Notes under the pieces: model-generated
The model's input: only the letters and a program-made list of their open reading frames with translations
What the model was told of the DNA's origin: nothing
Database searches by the model: none
Translations under genes and position numbers: made by a program
In this document: positions 11,131-22,188 of the stretch, piece after piece
Position numbering within the stretch: the first letter of the stretch is position 1
How the letters are laid out: the number at the start of each line of letters is the position of its first letter
Assembly (NCBI GenBank): GCA_002221725.1
Contig: NJFT01000031.1
Location: forward strand, 62,001 to 126,000
DNA from: Scedosporium boydii
Taxonomy: Eukaryota; Ascomycota; Sordariomycetes; Microascales; Microascaceae
Length of the DNA: 64,000 nt
Reading direction: 5' to 3'

Positions 11131-11704
11131 AAATTCCGCCCCATTTATGGACTCGCTGGAGTTGGGCATTGGAAATGGTGAATCGGTGAAACAGTGGCAT
11201 GGCATGAGGAGGGATCGGAGGGAAAGGAGACCGAGAGGGACGGAGTTAGGATCAGCACCATCATGCGGAAGTCTATTCTTGGGGAGTCTGTCTTAGCCGG
11301 GTGTATATTAAAGAAGAAAAAAGAGTACTTTTCAACTTGAAACTATCTTTGCATTATTATCGCTTTGTATTACCTGAAATAAAGCAGACTCATAAGGGCT
11401 TCATCGTGGAGTCCGGCTGCGGCCTTGCTCTGCATGAGTGAGTACGCCAAGAGCTTGTTGCTTAACACCAGCTGCCACTCACTCTCTTCTCCTCGAAACC
11501 GACACATAACCGCTTGTTTCGTCACCCCTGTTTCTCAAGCTGGGATTCGGGTGCATAATACTTGAAATGGACTCCCGCAAAATAGCATATGTGAAATTTA
11601 ACCGGTATCCATGTTAGCAGAACACCACACCATTTCTTCATTTATTCCTGTTTACAAGGTGACACAATGCACCATTTAGCGTCTTCTGCCGCTTATTCTC
11701 CAAA
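11131..11704. other. Intergenic, no gene supported
   Basis: 3' flank of the GFA gene; A-rich stretch around 11308-11330. Nothing else was recognised. Confidence 0.5.
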
Positions 11705-12570
11705 TCACGCCCTCAGCTGTTTCCTCCTGCTTTCCGACACTAAAATCTCTTCAGATAGTGACCCATCAACATCACTTCTGAAGGCTGATCGCAGAATTGC
11801 ACTAATCTAGCCTGCATCTTCGGCCAGACCCTGTATTCTGTCCCTCTGCTACTCCCCATCGATCTCAGAGACAATCCAGAACTCATTCCAGAAGATGTCT
11901 TACAATAGCAGCTTACACCCATAGTCATGCCAGCCATCTCGAGCCGTAAATCCGGCGGCCAAGAAGAGAATGTCGAAATCCATTCCGAAGAGCATAACCG
12001 CCGAGAGAGACCAATCAACGATACCAGTGATTTCGAAATTGTTTTCATCGACAAGAATGTTTGTTACCTAGAAATCGTTGTGCGTGAGGACCTGTGGGTA
12101 ATTGTGGCTGAAGAGTGAGGGAAGCTTCTTAAGGAGCTTGGAAAGTTTGGAAAGTTTGGAAAGTATAGATTTCGGGAGGATTAATGATGGCAATTCTTCC
12201 ATAAGTCGGTTGAGTTATGTTATTTACAGATTCCCTCTTACTTCTTTTCTCAGCTTTGATGGTCGACCGACTCCGAATTGGTCCAACATCATGCAAAATA
12301 CCGTGAGATGTAAGCAAATTGGCCCCCGAATTTACTATAGGCATATATGATGAGGTTTACCGCGCTAGGTGCTGGACAAAAACTCTATGCTTGGCTTCTT
12401 CGTCCACATCCATTTCGACCTAGAAATCTAGGACGTCAATGTAGGATGAGCCTGCCAGACAGGGCATGGAGTAAATGCATAGCGGGGGTTCGGCTCCTTC
12501 CACATTCCCGTGATAGGTGGACTCAGGCACAAGGTCACCGTGGATTTCTTGGCCAATTTAATAATCTCTT
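11705..12570 (-). pseudogene. Aminoglycoside phosphotransferase (APH)-domain pseudogene
   Basis: The minus strand still spells a fungal APH/choline-kinase-like domain, but in broken pieces. Recognisable segments in order: VPESTYHGNVEGAEPPL near 12520, YSMPCLAGSSYIDVLDF, VFVQHLAR, then RYFA, CWTNSESVD, LNRLMEELPSLILP, FSHNYPQVLTHNDF (catalytic loop His-x-Asp), TNILVDENNFEITGIVDW (metal-binding Asp), GMDFDILFLAAGF and DGWHDYGCKLLL. Stops interrupt it at about 12420-12422 (TAG), 12289-12291 (TGA), 12224-12226 and 12215-12217 (TAA), 12068-12070 (TAG), 11900-11902 (TAA), 11849-11851 (TAG) and 11807-11809 (TAG). There are also at least two frame changes. Most stops can be explained as CAG, CAA or CGA changed by C to T. 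The upstream (5') limit is unclear. Confidence 0.85.
12140..12166 (-). repeat. 9-bp minisatellite inside the APH pseudogene
   Basis: The 9-mer GGAAAGTTT (plus strand) occurs about three times in tandem, encoding a repeated Leu-Ser-Lys in the dead frame. It keeps the reading frame, so it may predate the loss of function. Confidence 0.8.
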
Positions 12571-13624
12571 CGTCAAGTGTAGCGGCCGCTTCTCTGAAGG
12601 ATTACAATGTGAGGTTGTTGTGATATAGCGCACCCATTGCAGACAACCGTGTAGCTCATAGAGCCGGGGCTGTCGACAAGCGTTACCCTCGACGCGCCAG
12701 AGAGGGGTTTTGCAATCTCGTCACATCCAATTTGCGGCGGCGATTTGCGGCTGGCAAAGAAGAGATTGGCTTACTGTTAGGGCCCATGAATTCTGGGTCA
12801 TTGTTGAATGTCTTGTCGATGATTAGGTGTGGTCGAAAGTCGCGTCTTGGCAGGCGGGGCGTTCGCAGCAGCCGACTTGGAGCTATCAGTAGATTACCTA
12901 AGGCCTCGACGGCAGACTCACTCCCTGCTTGCAGATGAAGTTCCTTCAAGATTCAGGGGCCGGGGCCGCCGGAGGAGCATCCGGAATTCGATATGACTGA
13001 TTGTCTTGTAGTGAGCCACGACGGCTTCTCTGCTTTAAGCTTGGGATGGGTTGTAAGTGGGAGGAGCAATTTGGAGATTTGTACTTGAGGAGTAATGGGG
13101 AACCGTGGATTTCCATTTCCATTTGAAGGAGACTACGAACAATACGCGAAGGAGATATCACCTCCGCCTCCCAGGTTCGCTGTTCGAAGCGGCATTGCCT
13201 CTGGTAAATTCAGGACAACATGCCCACCATCCTTTAAGAGGCCGTCCTTTATATTTTCCGGCTAGTATATGGGCTGTTCTCTGCACACTGTGGTCGGGTG
13301 AGAGATGAAGATCTATGAAGGGGTGTAACTATGACTCTCGAAGCAGATCAGCACATACTGCGAAGGATCGCCCGACAACGTACTTAACATAGCAATCTGT
13401 GTTCTGTTCAAATTTGCTTGACACTTAGTCATCTCTTAAGAGCCCTCATATTTCAATCTTTCATTCCGATTCGCCATTAGCTATCGGTTTTGCGTGCTAT
13501 TTGTCCTCCTATTACTAATATGAGGGGGCCGATGGAAGAGCACTCGAAAGCAGAGATGAGTTCACAACAATTCTGCCCTTTGATCTCTAGAAGCAACTGC
13601 CCAAAGCCGAAAATAGATACGACA
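12571..13624. other. Intergenic, possible 5' remnants of the APH pseudogene
   Basis: Minus-strand frames near 12683-12949 and 12946-13161 could be remains of the pseudogene N-terminus, but I cannot match them to the family. No intact gene. Confidence 0.35.
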
Positions 13625-14510
13625 ATGACCGGTGCGGGAGGCCAACAAGAGACTTGGCGGTATCAGAAGGAGCTACCAGCTGATCGCACTGGCCTCGCAG
13701 AAGCATGGAAACTACTCGAGTCATATAGTGGTATTCCTTACGGCAAGATCGACGAGCATGTAGCCACAGTCGTGAGCCTCACCTCGCGTTGAAGTCTTAA
13801 TATCGGCAGCTAGAGGCACCTACTAACAAGAAGAGCAGCGAGACAAAGCGTTCAAAGTCTTCAATTACCCCTGTATCGGCCGCTGGCGTTTTCTGGATCT
13901 TTACATTTCATCTGCACCTGAGTATCCCGCAGTCATTGCTCGTCTGAAAAGCGGGGATAAACTTCTCGATTTGGGCTGCTGCTTCGGCCAAATCTTACGC
14001 AAGCTTGCATTTGACGGCGCTCCAGCTGCCAACCTCACTGGTTCCGATCTGCGACCCGAGTTTATCGAGCTAGGTTATGAACTGTTCCGCGACAAAGATA
14101 CATTTAATGCACAGTTCATAACAGGCGATGTGTTGGACCCTTCGGATACGGGAATAGCACTTCTAGATGGGAGATTTGATATTGTTCACGCGGCGAGCTT
14201 CTTCCACTTGTTCGGGTGGGATGACCAGGTGAAAATCGGGGAGCGGATCGTGCGATTTTTCAAGCCTGGATCTAGGGCGCTGGTGTTGGGACGGCAAGTA
14301 GGATCCCTGAATCCTCTAACTCTTGAGGCACATCATCTTGAGCAAGGAGGGAAACCGTACCACCACAATCTCGAGAGTCTACAAAGTCTCTGGGATACGA
14401 TCGGGATTCGGACGGGAACAAAATGGACGGTTTCCGGCGAGCTATTTGATTTGAACATTGATGATATCCCAAGGGTCATCATTAGATTTGCTGTATCTAT
14501 TGTGGTCTAA
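13625..14510 (+). CDS. SAM-dependent methyltransferase, meroterpenoid-cluster type
   Basis: Two exons, 13625..13771 and 13839..14510, give 272 aa. The intron has a GTGAGC donor, a CTAAC branch site and a GCAG acceptor, between codons. The protein has WRYQKEL near the N-terminus, FNYPCIGRWRFLDLY, the AdoMet motif LLDLGCCFGQILRKLAFDGAP, DLRPEFIELGYELFRD, then FDIVHAASFFHLFGWDDQV and a C-terminal HHNLESLQSLW...GTKWTV. This pattern is that of the fungal methyltransferases found in meroterpenoid and related clusters (AusD/Trt5 group), which methylate carboxyl or hydroxyl groups of the product. No synthase or prenyltransferase is nearby, so it looks like an orphan. In-frame ATGs at 13490, 13532 and 13556 exist; 13625 fits family length best. 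Confidence 0.82.
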
Positions 14511-16379
14511 GATCTGAGCCGGAGATTTCGATTCCTCTCCTGTTTCCTCTGGTAGTTCTAGTAAATTAATAGGAGTCTTGTTCCTCGAGAGCCACGCCCT
14601 AAGCCCAGAGGTGAAGTAATAACGAGGACCACCCTCTACCTCTGGAGCAATCGGTAGGCTGTTAAATGATTGATTGAATTAAACGATCGAATTCCTATAC
14701 CGGCGCACTCTACATTGAATATCTAAAATGAAATGCCGACTAGAGCACCCCATGGTGACGTCAAGGTGTTACCGCACAGTAACACACCTTCGATTGATTA
14801 AGCTTTCTTCGGTCCTTGATTCCGCAGCGTAACCCATACGAAATTACGCCGCCGGTGCAAGAAAGGAACTCCATTTGGTTCATTTCTGGAAATTTCCCCG
14901 GCTCTGCCGCGGGAATGGCGCTCGCGTTCGAGGACGCCCAGGTAGTGGCAGAGTGGAACCCAAAGCTTCCAGAACGCGCGCAATATTGGACTAGCACTGC
15001 ATCTTCGAAACAAACCCAACAACACGCTGGCTACGATAATATCGACAACATAAAGTAATGACATGGCCCTTGCAAAGTAACACTCGTAGCGCGAGAAGGC
15101 ACGTGGTGGGATGAGCGATACTAACTCCACAGCCTTCGAGACGGCTTTTTATACACTTCAATCAGCTAGCCACGATTGAAGCGCCAATGTCAAACTAAGA
15201 TCGTTGGAGTTATCGACACAACCGTGGCTTCAATGGTTTCCTCGATGTCGTGGTCATCAACGCCAGGATGACGGACCCTAAGGCCGATAGCGGGTAGCGT
15301 CCGAATTAGATGTGAGATCTCGCCGACATGTCTGATTGAGACTTGGGAAGCAAGGAATAATAAGAACATAGAAGTGTTTAGATATCGTGAGATCTGATTC
15401 ACCCAGCTCCCATATACTGCGAGCAATGGTATTATCCTTGGCATGGCCCGTGAATTGGTTGTCCTTAACGCATGGCTAGAAGGATATCGTTATGACCATC
15501 TCCCTTCTGGCCCTTTCCGCGCTATCCGAACCATCCGCTCCATCCATGGCGTCCATAATTTCCTCTTTTTCAGGTTCCCATCCATTCCCATAGTCCGGTC
15601 ATTGTTTGGCGATGGCAGAGAAACGATTCCCGGGCGTCTCATGTCCGTCATGTTGGCGAGGCTTTTAGACTGCTCTGGGAGTAGTTTTCCTGATCATGAG
15701 AACCAGAATTTGCAGCACAATGAGGCTCTCTTGGGTCGGTGGAGGCCTAAAGAGAAGTGTAGGTTTCGGGGCCGAATGTTATGGGGACTAGGATTCGCTG
15801 CGTGGGAAGCTCGTTGCCGGCTATCCGGTCACGACACGAGTCCGATAGCCGAAAGTTTATTGTGACAGCCACTCCAGTCACCATCCCGATTTCTTGGCGA
15901 TAGGTTTTCTCGAACCATGCCATTAGCATCGATCTGGCTGGCGTTTTAACTCCAACTTTCCTGGAAACACCAACACCAAAGAATATGTACTAGCTTATCT
16001 TCGGCACACTTAACGCCGGACCCCTAGAAGAGCGCATGCCGTTATCGTGGCAAGCTCGGAAATTTAAACTTAGAGCTAGTGTAGCCCAACGTGTCATGAA
16101 GCATTCGATTCGGTATGACGCGTGTATACTAAAATTACGTAGGTGGATATATATTACGACGGGCCCCTGAGCTGAGATGCGTCGTCGGGTCATCGTCACG
16201 TCTGCCAAGAAGGGGTATGCCCTGGATTTTGTGGGAAAAGAGAAAGAACGTCTTAACCAGAAGAGACTGTTTTCTTTGAACCCAATCTTCCCCCATCTTT
16301 TAGCCTCTTGGCAAATATGCGGTAAAAAAGCCAACCATGTGGTCGCGGAAGCGAATCTCCTTGTGACCCTGGTTCCAAG
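14511..16379. other. Intergenic, no gene supported
   Basis: Several frames of 60-140 codons occur on both strands (for example 15443-15865 plus, 14798-15130 minus), but they overlap one another and show no domain. It could hold decayed coding sequence. Confidence 0.4.
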
Positions 16380-17832
16380 ATGCCGGTACAGGCACGAGTC
16401 GATGTGTTTTCACCAGACTACTACAACGAAGACAAGGGTCCTCTTATTATTTATGTTACCGTACCTATGACCGCGGTTGCCATTCTCTTCATCGTTGCCC
16501 GGATGTACAGCAGAAGCTTGTCCTTGAGGAGACTGCTTATCGACGACTACCTCGTTATCATTTCAGGGGTGAGCCGACTATTGTTTTATCTCATTAATGC
16601 CTATTAAAGACTTCTACTAACGTGGCCTACATATGCCGTGTGAAAAGATGTTCAGCGTTGCCTACATCGCTCTGACAGCGGTCGCTATTAGCTACGGCGG
16701 CGGCAAACATTCCATTTCGCTTGAGCCTTATGAGATCAGCCAGGCCATTCTATTCGTCCTCATTGCCTTCATCCCGGGGCTGCTGTCCTTTACAATACCA
16801 AAATTCGCTGTGGTCATACTTCTTTCGAAGATTTTGAACCCGGGTCCGATGCATCGAACTATAATGTGGATCGTGTCCATCGCCTACGGACTCCTCGTCG
16901 TTGTGACGCTGATCATAAACTTCGCTCAGTGCTCTCCTGCGGCGACACAATGGGGGAAAGCGCATGGAACCTGCTGGGACCGCAGGATTATCGTGGATTG
17001 CATGCTGGCTGTAGGAAGTGAGCTTTTTCCCCATTCCTCTCTTGTCCCCTTCTTTATTATTTTAGCCCCGCTGTACCCCAGTTCTTTACGTGTGAGTATT
17101 AACTTGGAAAGTCACCTCTGCCGCCTTCGACATTTACCTCGCCTCGTACCCCACGCTGGTGCTTTCACTCTTGCAAATGAATTGGAGGAAGAAATTGGCA
17201 TTGTCGTCCTCTCTTGGTTTCGGATATTGGTAAGTATCGCAGGGGGATATAGCCCGAGCAATAAGAACTAACCGGTCGGATCATAGTGGTGCAGCGGTCA
17301 CGATTTACAAATGCACTCTTTTGGCTGATCTTGCAAACTTGGGCGACTTTCCCTGTATGCCACATGCCACATCTGAAACCTCCGAAACAAACACCAGAAG
17401 GCTGATTTCGTTTTCTTTTTGAGCTAGATTCCGTTGACGAAATTGTAACCTGGACAAAGTATGTTAGGTCGCCGGCAAGACCAGCCATTAATCTAGCATA
17501 GGACAGCTCTCTTGACTTATTATTCTTCTAGTATCGAGGCCAACTGCGTAGTGATCGGCGCTTGTATTCCGACCCTCTATCCTTGCGTCAGGAAAGTATT
17601 CGGTGACAATATCCTTGGAGACAGCTTGCGACTGAGACGGATCACGCCAGGTAGAAACAATTCTGGAAGTCAGACCAATCGCAACGAGAACCCTATGTCG
17701 GGTACATTGGGAACCATGGGATCATCTGTGACGCGCGTTCAGCCGTCTTCATCGTCACAAGGTCCCACGGCGTCAGGCCCAGGTGAGAAGGTTCATGACA
17801 CATCAAGACCCCCGCAAATACCGGAGACATGA
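16380..17832 (+). CDS. Fungal rhodopsin-domain integral membrane protein (PTH11-like)
   Basis: Six exons: 16380..16568, 16648..17017, 17112..17229, 17287..17354, 17428..17458, 17532..17832. All junctions are GT-AG and phases match, giving 358 aa. The first exon ends in DDYLVIISG and later exons give the family pattern: a Gly-Gly-x-His (GGGKHSISL), GLLSFTIPKFAVVILL, the CSPAATQWGKAHGTCWDRR loop, AAFDIYLASYPTLVL, and near the end IEANCVVIGACIPTLYPCVRKVFG. About seven hydrophobic segments are present; the C-terminal tail of about 70 aa is Ser/Thr-rich and cytosolic. The family (Fung_rhodopsin) is broad, and few members have known roles. It lacks an obvious CFEM domain, unlike PTH11 itself. The 31-nt fifth exon is unusually short. 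Confidence 0.88.
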
Positions 17833-18301
17833 CAACAGGTAGAGGGCAAAGCAGAAATATTAAGTTTGCACTGTTGGTTGGAAGCGTTATTCCGGTCTGT
17901 CATAGGTTAGAGAAAGAGCATATAAGCATATAGAGATTTTTGATGCTACGCCATCTACTTCAACGTGTTTGACACATCATGCACTTCATACTCGTCATGG
18001 CATTCCAGTCCTTGGCATGCGAACACACACATAAATCTGTTGATATCGCCCCGATAGGCAGACTAAGCGCTGTCACCAAATTCATGACTGCCATTTGGAC
18101 AGCAAGTCTTCCGGTGTTACCTGCCCCATGCATCTATCTATCTATCCATTTTAGCTATCTGGTTACCCGTCTATCGATCAGTCTATCTATCTATCAATCT
18201 GTCTATCCGGATCTATATTGAATAACGGAAGCCAGCCCATCATTCCTCGGTTTACGTACACTCTATCGGCCTATTGTCTAATCTCAGCCATCACGTGGGC
18301 A
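17833..18301. other. Intergenic between convergent genes
   Basis: 3' flanks of the rhodopsin-domain gene and the MFS gene. It contains the CTAT microsatellite described separately. Confidence 0.6.
18131..18218. repeat. Imperfect CTAT tetranucleotide microsatellite
   Basis: Interrupted runs of CTAT/TCTA with variants (CCAT, GTCT, CAAT) over about 90 bp in the space between two convergent genes. Confidence 0.85.
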
Positions 18302-20464
18302 TCAAGCCTTCTGCGCGTCTTTCTTCTCCTCCTCCATCTTTGCCTGCTTCTCCAATCTGGCAGCTCTCCATCTCTGTCCCAAAAACCAGTTCGCCACGGC
18401 AAGTGGCGCCACAGCTACTGTAATAAACGCTAGACCCAAGAACGCAGCTGGTGGACCAACATCACGTATCATGGTCTCGACGAAAGCAACGCCGATAGCG
18501 CCCAATCCACAACGAACTAGGTTATTGAGAGCCGTGCCGCTCGCACCCTTACCCGGACACAGGTCGGACACGAGCGTCTGGTTGACTGCGAAGACTGCAT
18601 TGCTAGTCGCCGCAATTAGGAACTGCAAAGCTAAGGGAACCACGATCCAGCCCGGCTTGGATGTCAGGGTAGGATCCGCGAGTGAGAAGCCATACAGCGC
18701 CGTTGAGGCTGTGAAAAGGCCTGTGACCCATCCAAGGCTGCGAAGACGAGTATGTTCGAGTGGGAAGTCCGCCGGGAGGTTCTTGCTTGGGAGCTTGTGA
18801 GTCGGTGGCAAATTGTGTGTGATCTTGTAGGCCACCTCGGCGGCTTTATAGTCACTCGTCATGAGTTTCCCAACGATGACAGAGCCAACAATCGTACCGA
18901 AGCCTAGGCAGTCAAGTCCAGTATTAGCTGATGTTAGGTTGGAGCTCTAGAAGATGGAAAGCCTACATACCATTTGGCAGAAACGCTAGACCAAGGAGAA
19001 GCTCATTCAGACCAAACCGTGACTTGAAGAGGCCGGTGGTACTGGCGGTGACCATACTCCAAATGGTGTACACGACGCCACCGAACAGTAGATTTAAGAG
19101 GATGTCCATCTCGCCCAATAGTTTCAGCGGCTCGATAAAGGTCATGGGAGTTACCTTTTTCCTCTGGACCGTACCATCCGGTTCCTGCATGGAATCAGGC
19201 TCCTTGAGGAATCGGGCGACGAGCGGTTGATAGATACCAGCGAGCCTCACGGAGCCGTTGCCCGCAATACTTCTCAGTGTCTCAGGTAAGAAGACAACAA
19301 TCATAATAATTACAAGGGACGAAAGAATGACGAGGAAGATGAAGATGGATCGGAAGCCAAAGAAGTTGGCTATCAGACCACCTAGGACAGGACCGACGGC
19401 GATACTAAAGTTGCGAACTGTAGGTGATAATCTACCAGTTAGCAATAACCACTTCAGGTCCATGAGGGTCTTGTACTTACTAGCTTGATAGAAGCCGATG
19501 TAAGCGCCCCTTTCGGCAGGAGGAGAAATGTCCTGAATAACGCCGTTACCTTCTCCGCCTGTCAGATACCGTAACACTATGAACTGGCCAGTGGAAGTGA
19601 TGGAATAGTTACCTATGCTGACAGTAGAAGCACTGCCCGCCGCTTGCAGACCTCTGAAGATGAGGAGGATAGCGAAGTTTGGTGAAAAGCTAAGGGCGAT
19701 GTTTGAAATAATGTATACCGCGAAGGACGCAATGTAAATAGGACGTCTCCCGACTGTGTCCGACAACGACCCCCAAAACAACGGCGATAGGCCCTGAACG
19801 ATCAGGTATGAGGTGATGGTCAATGAAACGGCGTCGAGACTGACGTTGAGGTCCTGTCCTCTAGTTAGCCATTGTCATAGTCTCATACGAGAAATGGGCT
19901 TTCTTGACTCACCCTGGAAATGGCGTCTAGCGATGGGAAGTAAATGTTAGACGAAAGGCCAGAGAAGAGACCAGCCACACCAATAATTCCGACGAGTAGC
20001 CTTTTACGGCCCTTGGAGAAGACATGATACGGCTGGTCCGGCTCAGGGGTGGGGAGCCTCGGCTTTTCCTCAAGACTCTCTCGTGGCACCGCGTTAGAAT
20101 CGGAAAAAGGGTTTTCATTCGCCGTTGTCTCGACACTGTAATCATCATCGAATGGATTCTCGGACATTTGTAGATGATTTCCCTCCAAGTTACCGCTCTG
20201 TGGCATGGGGTGCAGTGACAGATTCTGAGTTTGCCGGCTCGGTCCAAAGAGTTCGGCGTTAGGGAGGTAATTCCCCCCAGACTTGCGCATCGGGACAGGC
20301 ATGTCATCGCAATACGGCCTCGGACCGTGTTGAAGATCGATCGACAGACGGGGAGCAGTCTTCGAGTCCGAACTCTTTCCGACGCCCATCAGGCCAATGG
20401 TTTTTAGGCCACTTGCATGCGAAGTAACGGCCTCAAGAGAGCTGCGGCGGCTTTGATGTTCCAT
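18302..20464 (-). CDS. MFS multidrug transporter, DHA1 (QDR-like)
   Basis: Five exons on the minus strand: 19913..20464, 19613..19853, 19481..19549, 18971..19417, 18302..18903, giving 636 aa. The first 150 residues are a polar cytosolic tail with NPF-like motifs (ENPFDDDY, ENPFSDS). Twelve hydrophobic segments follow, with the MFS signature LFWGSLSDTVGRRPIY after TM2, QDISPPAERGAY, RNFSIAVGPVLGG (motif C region) and a long central loop. The C-terminal half includes LVSDLCPGKGASGTALNN. This pattern fits the H+-antiporter DHA1 drug-export group (Qdr/Dtr/Aqr-like). Two of the four introns are 63 bp, free of in-frame stops and divisible by three, so the unspliced frame reads through them; family spacing (SIG-NGVIQD, FYQA-IRNFS) shows they are introns. 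Substrate unknown. Confidence 0.9.
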
Positions 20465-21146
20465 GTTGACTACTAGAGTCTGCCCGATATGAGGATCCTG
20501 CCCAGGGCAGATTCGAGGGAGCCATAATCGGAGGTTTTATGGTATCTAAAAGGAAAGCGACTGTCGGCAAGCTTAAGGTCGCCGAGCATCCTCTCTGACA
20601 TCGAGCCATCGCCCAAAGGAAGCCACTCACAATAACCCGTTTCCTTTTTTATCACTCGGGCGGTGCTAATGTGATACCGACTATATTTATTATAGTGCGA
20701 AACACGATCCAAAACTCGGGGCAGCGTAGCGCTAGATATAAAAATAGATCCGCCCGAACTTTTGGCTGGCCAGAGCTCCAAAATTCGAAACTCGTGGCGT
20801 CCAACTCAACATTTGAATGGCAAAAAGTTTACGATCGATCCACTCTATACTTTTTAACTAGCCACTACACACGCTACCGGTTTACGCGTCCTATGATCGT
20901 CAACAATGGGAGCCGCTGCGAGAGCCGCACAGGGGCGACGCAATGCTCGTAGATAACAAGCTCCGAGGCCCTCCAGGATCGACCAGAATCCACAGAGAGT
21001 TTCTGAATCACTCCCTTATTCTGGCCTCTAGTCAAGTCCACCGTTCTAACAGAAATGCAGTAGCCACTTAAAATCCCTTTGTGCCAAATAATCCTTGAAA
21101 TTCGCGAACGAAAAATACATCCCAGACATTTTTATCGCAGCGCAAA
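20465..21146. other. Divergent intergenic region
   Basis: 5' flanks of the MFS gene and the Ser/Thr-rich gene. No gene was recognised; several short frames only. Confidence 0.5.
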
Positions 21147-21736
21147 ATGGCCGGACTCTCAAGGCTCCGGCGGAGAGAGCCTCCGCCCCCGATGGTTGTT
21201 CGCGAAGAAAAGAATGAAGCCGGCATCAGCGATGATGATGACAAGGAACGGCAGCCATCGCCCACGCGGAGAGTCCCAAAGTCACCTACGAAGGCGGCTC
21301 AATCCAGCATTGGGCAGACACGTACGCTATCACCACCGACCACATTGACGGCTCGGATAAGTACATCGAAGACAGGTACTCGACTTCCGACGACGACTAC
21401 GACGGCTCAGATAAATACAGCGCAGATGGATGATCTTCTTGCGACCACAACAATTCGGTTCGCCACCACTGAGGCAAGTGCAGCACCCGCTGCGATAACC
21501 ACAAACGCCGGTCAGATGAACACTGCGGTAATCTCGGGACCGGGCGCCACTTTCATTGGTAGTATGGGATTGGCAGGTGTGTCCTCCCTCTTCCCCGAGA
21601 ACAGTCCTGCCGGTGAAAAGGCTGTTGTTGTTGACTTGTGCTGGTAGCTGGATTATCGGCTCTCGGCATGACTGTGTTCATCATTATCAGCAGAAAGAGG
21701 GCGAGGAAGAGGCAGCAAGAGGGACGTAGCCAGTAG
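21147..21736 (+). CDS. Ser/Thr-rich single-pass membrane protein
   Basis: Two exons, 21147..21576 and 21648..21736, give 172 aa. The unspliced frame stops at 21645-21647, and that TAG is the acceptor AG of a 71-bp GTGTGT...TAG intron. Splicing joins SMGLA to AGLSALGMTVFIIIS, creating one transmembrane helix (about residues 136-158) followed by a basic RKRARKRQQ stop-transfer tail. The N-terminal 40 aa are charged (Arg-rich then DDDDKE); residues 55-125 are rich in Thr, Ser and Ala with TTTTT runs, a likely O-glycosylated stalk. There is no clear signal peptide, so the helix would act as signal anchor, or the true N-terminus lies upstream. This layout recalls fungal wall-stress-sensor-like proteins but lacks a WSC domain. 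Confidence 0.6.
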
Positions 21737-22089
21737 CCGTCACTGGATACTTCGGGTGATTGAAGTTAAACAGGGGTTATTCTCGTTAAATAAGAGGTAA
21801 GGATTTGATTCACAGCACGAGTTACATCACCAACAGAGAACATAATAAAAAGCCCCTGAAGTTTCAAGGAATCATACGAAGGCAAAGTTGAGACTGCACG
21901 GTCGTTAGTAAAGAAAAAACAAAAGGTTATCTTTAAACTACATGCTTAACGTCTCGATCAGCAGTCAGAAACTTAACTTAACTTTGGAAAGGGAAGAGAA
22001 CGCGTACCCCCGACAGCGGCGACGCGTCGTTGAAGAGGGGCGGCAGAATGAACCTTGTTTGGGCGGTTCGTAGCGTCAGAACCATCAAG

Positions 22090-22171
22090 TCTTCCTTGGT
22101 CTAGTGGTCAGGATACCTGCTTGTCATTGAAAAGCCCGCAGGTGGCCGGGGTTCGATTCCCCGAGGGAGAG
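22090..22171 (+). tRNA. tRNA-Asp (GTC) with a 10-nt intron
   Basis: Acceptor stem TCTTCCT pairs with AGGGAGA (one T-G wobble), discriminator G at 22171. The D arm is GTCTAGTGGTCAGGAT. The anticodon stem is CCTGC/GCAGG with loop TTGTCA-C, anticodon GTC at 22123-22125. The intron TTGAAAAGCC (22127-22136) sits one base 3' of the anticodon (37/38), the canonical place. The T arm is CGGGG-TTCGATT-CCCCG. The internal A and B boxes (TAGTGGTCAGGA-like and GGTTCGATTCC) are intact. Confidence 0.95.
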
Positions 22172-22177
22172 TTAAAA

Positions 22178-22188
22178 ATTTTATTTTT
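22178..22188 (+). terminator. RNA polymerase III terminator
   Basis: The T-rich ATTTTATTTTTTAG starts about 7 bases after the tRNA-Asp 3' end and contains runs of four and six T, the normal Pol III stop signal. Confidence 0.8.

Noticed and set aside
15443..15865. 140-codon plus-strand frame
   Set aside because: No family pattern, and overlapped by minus-strand frames of similar length. No start context or splice partner.
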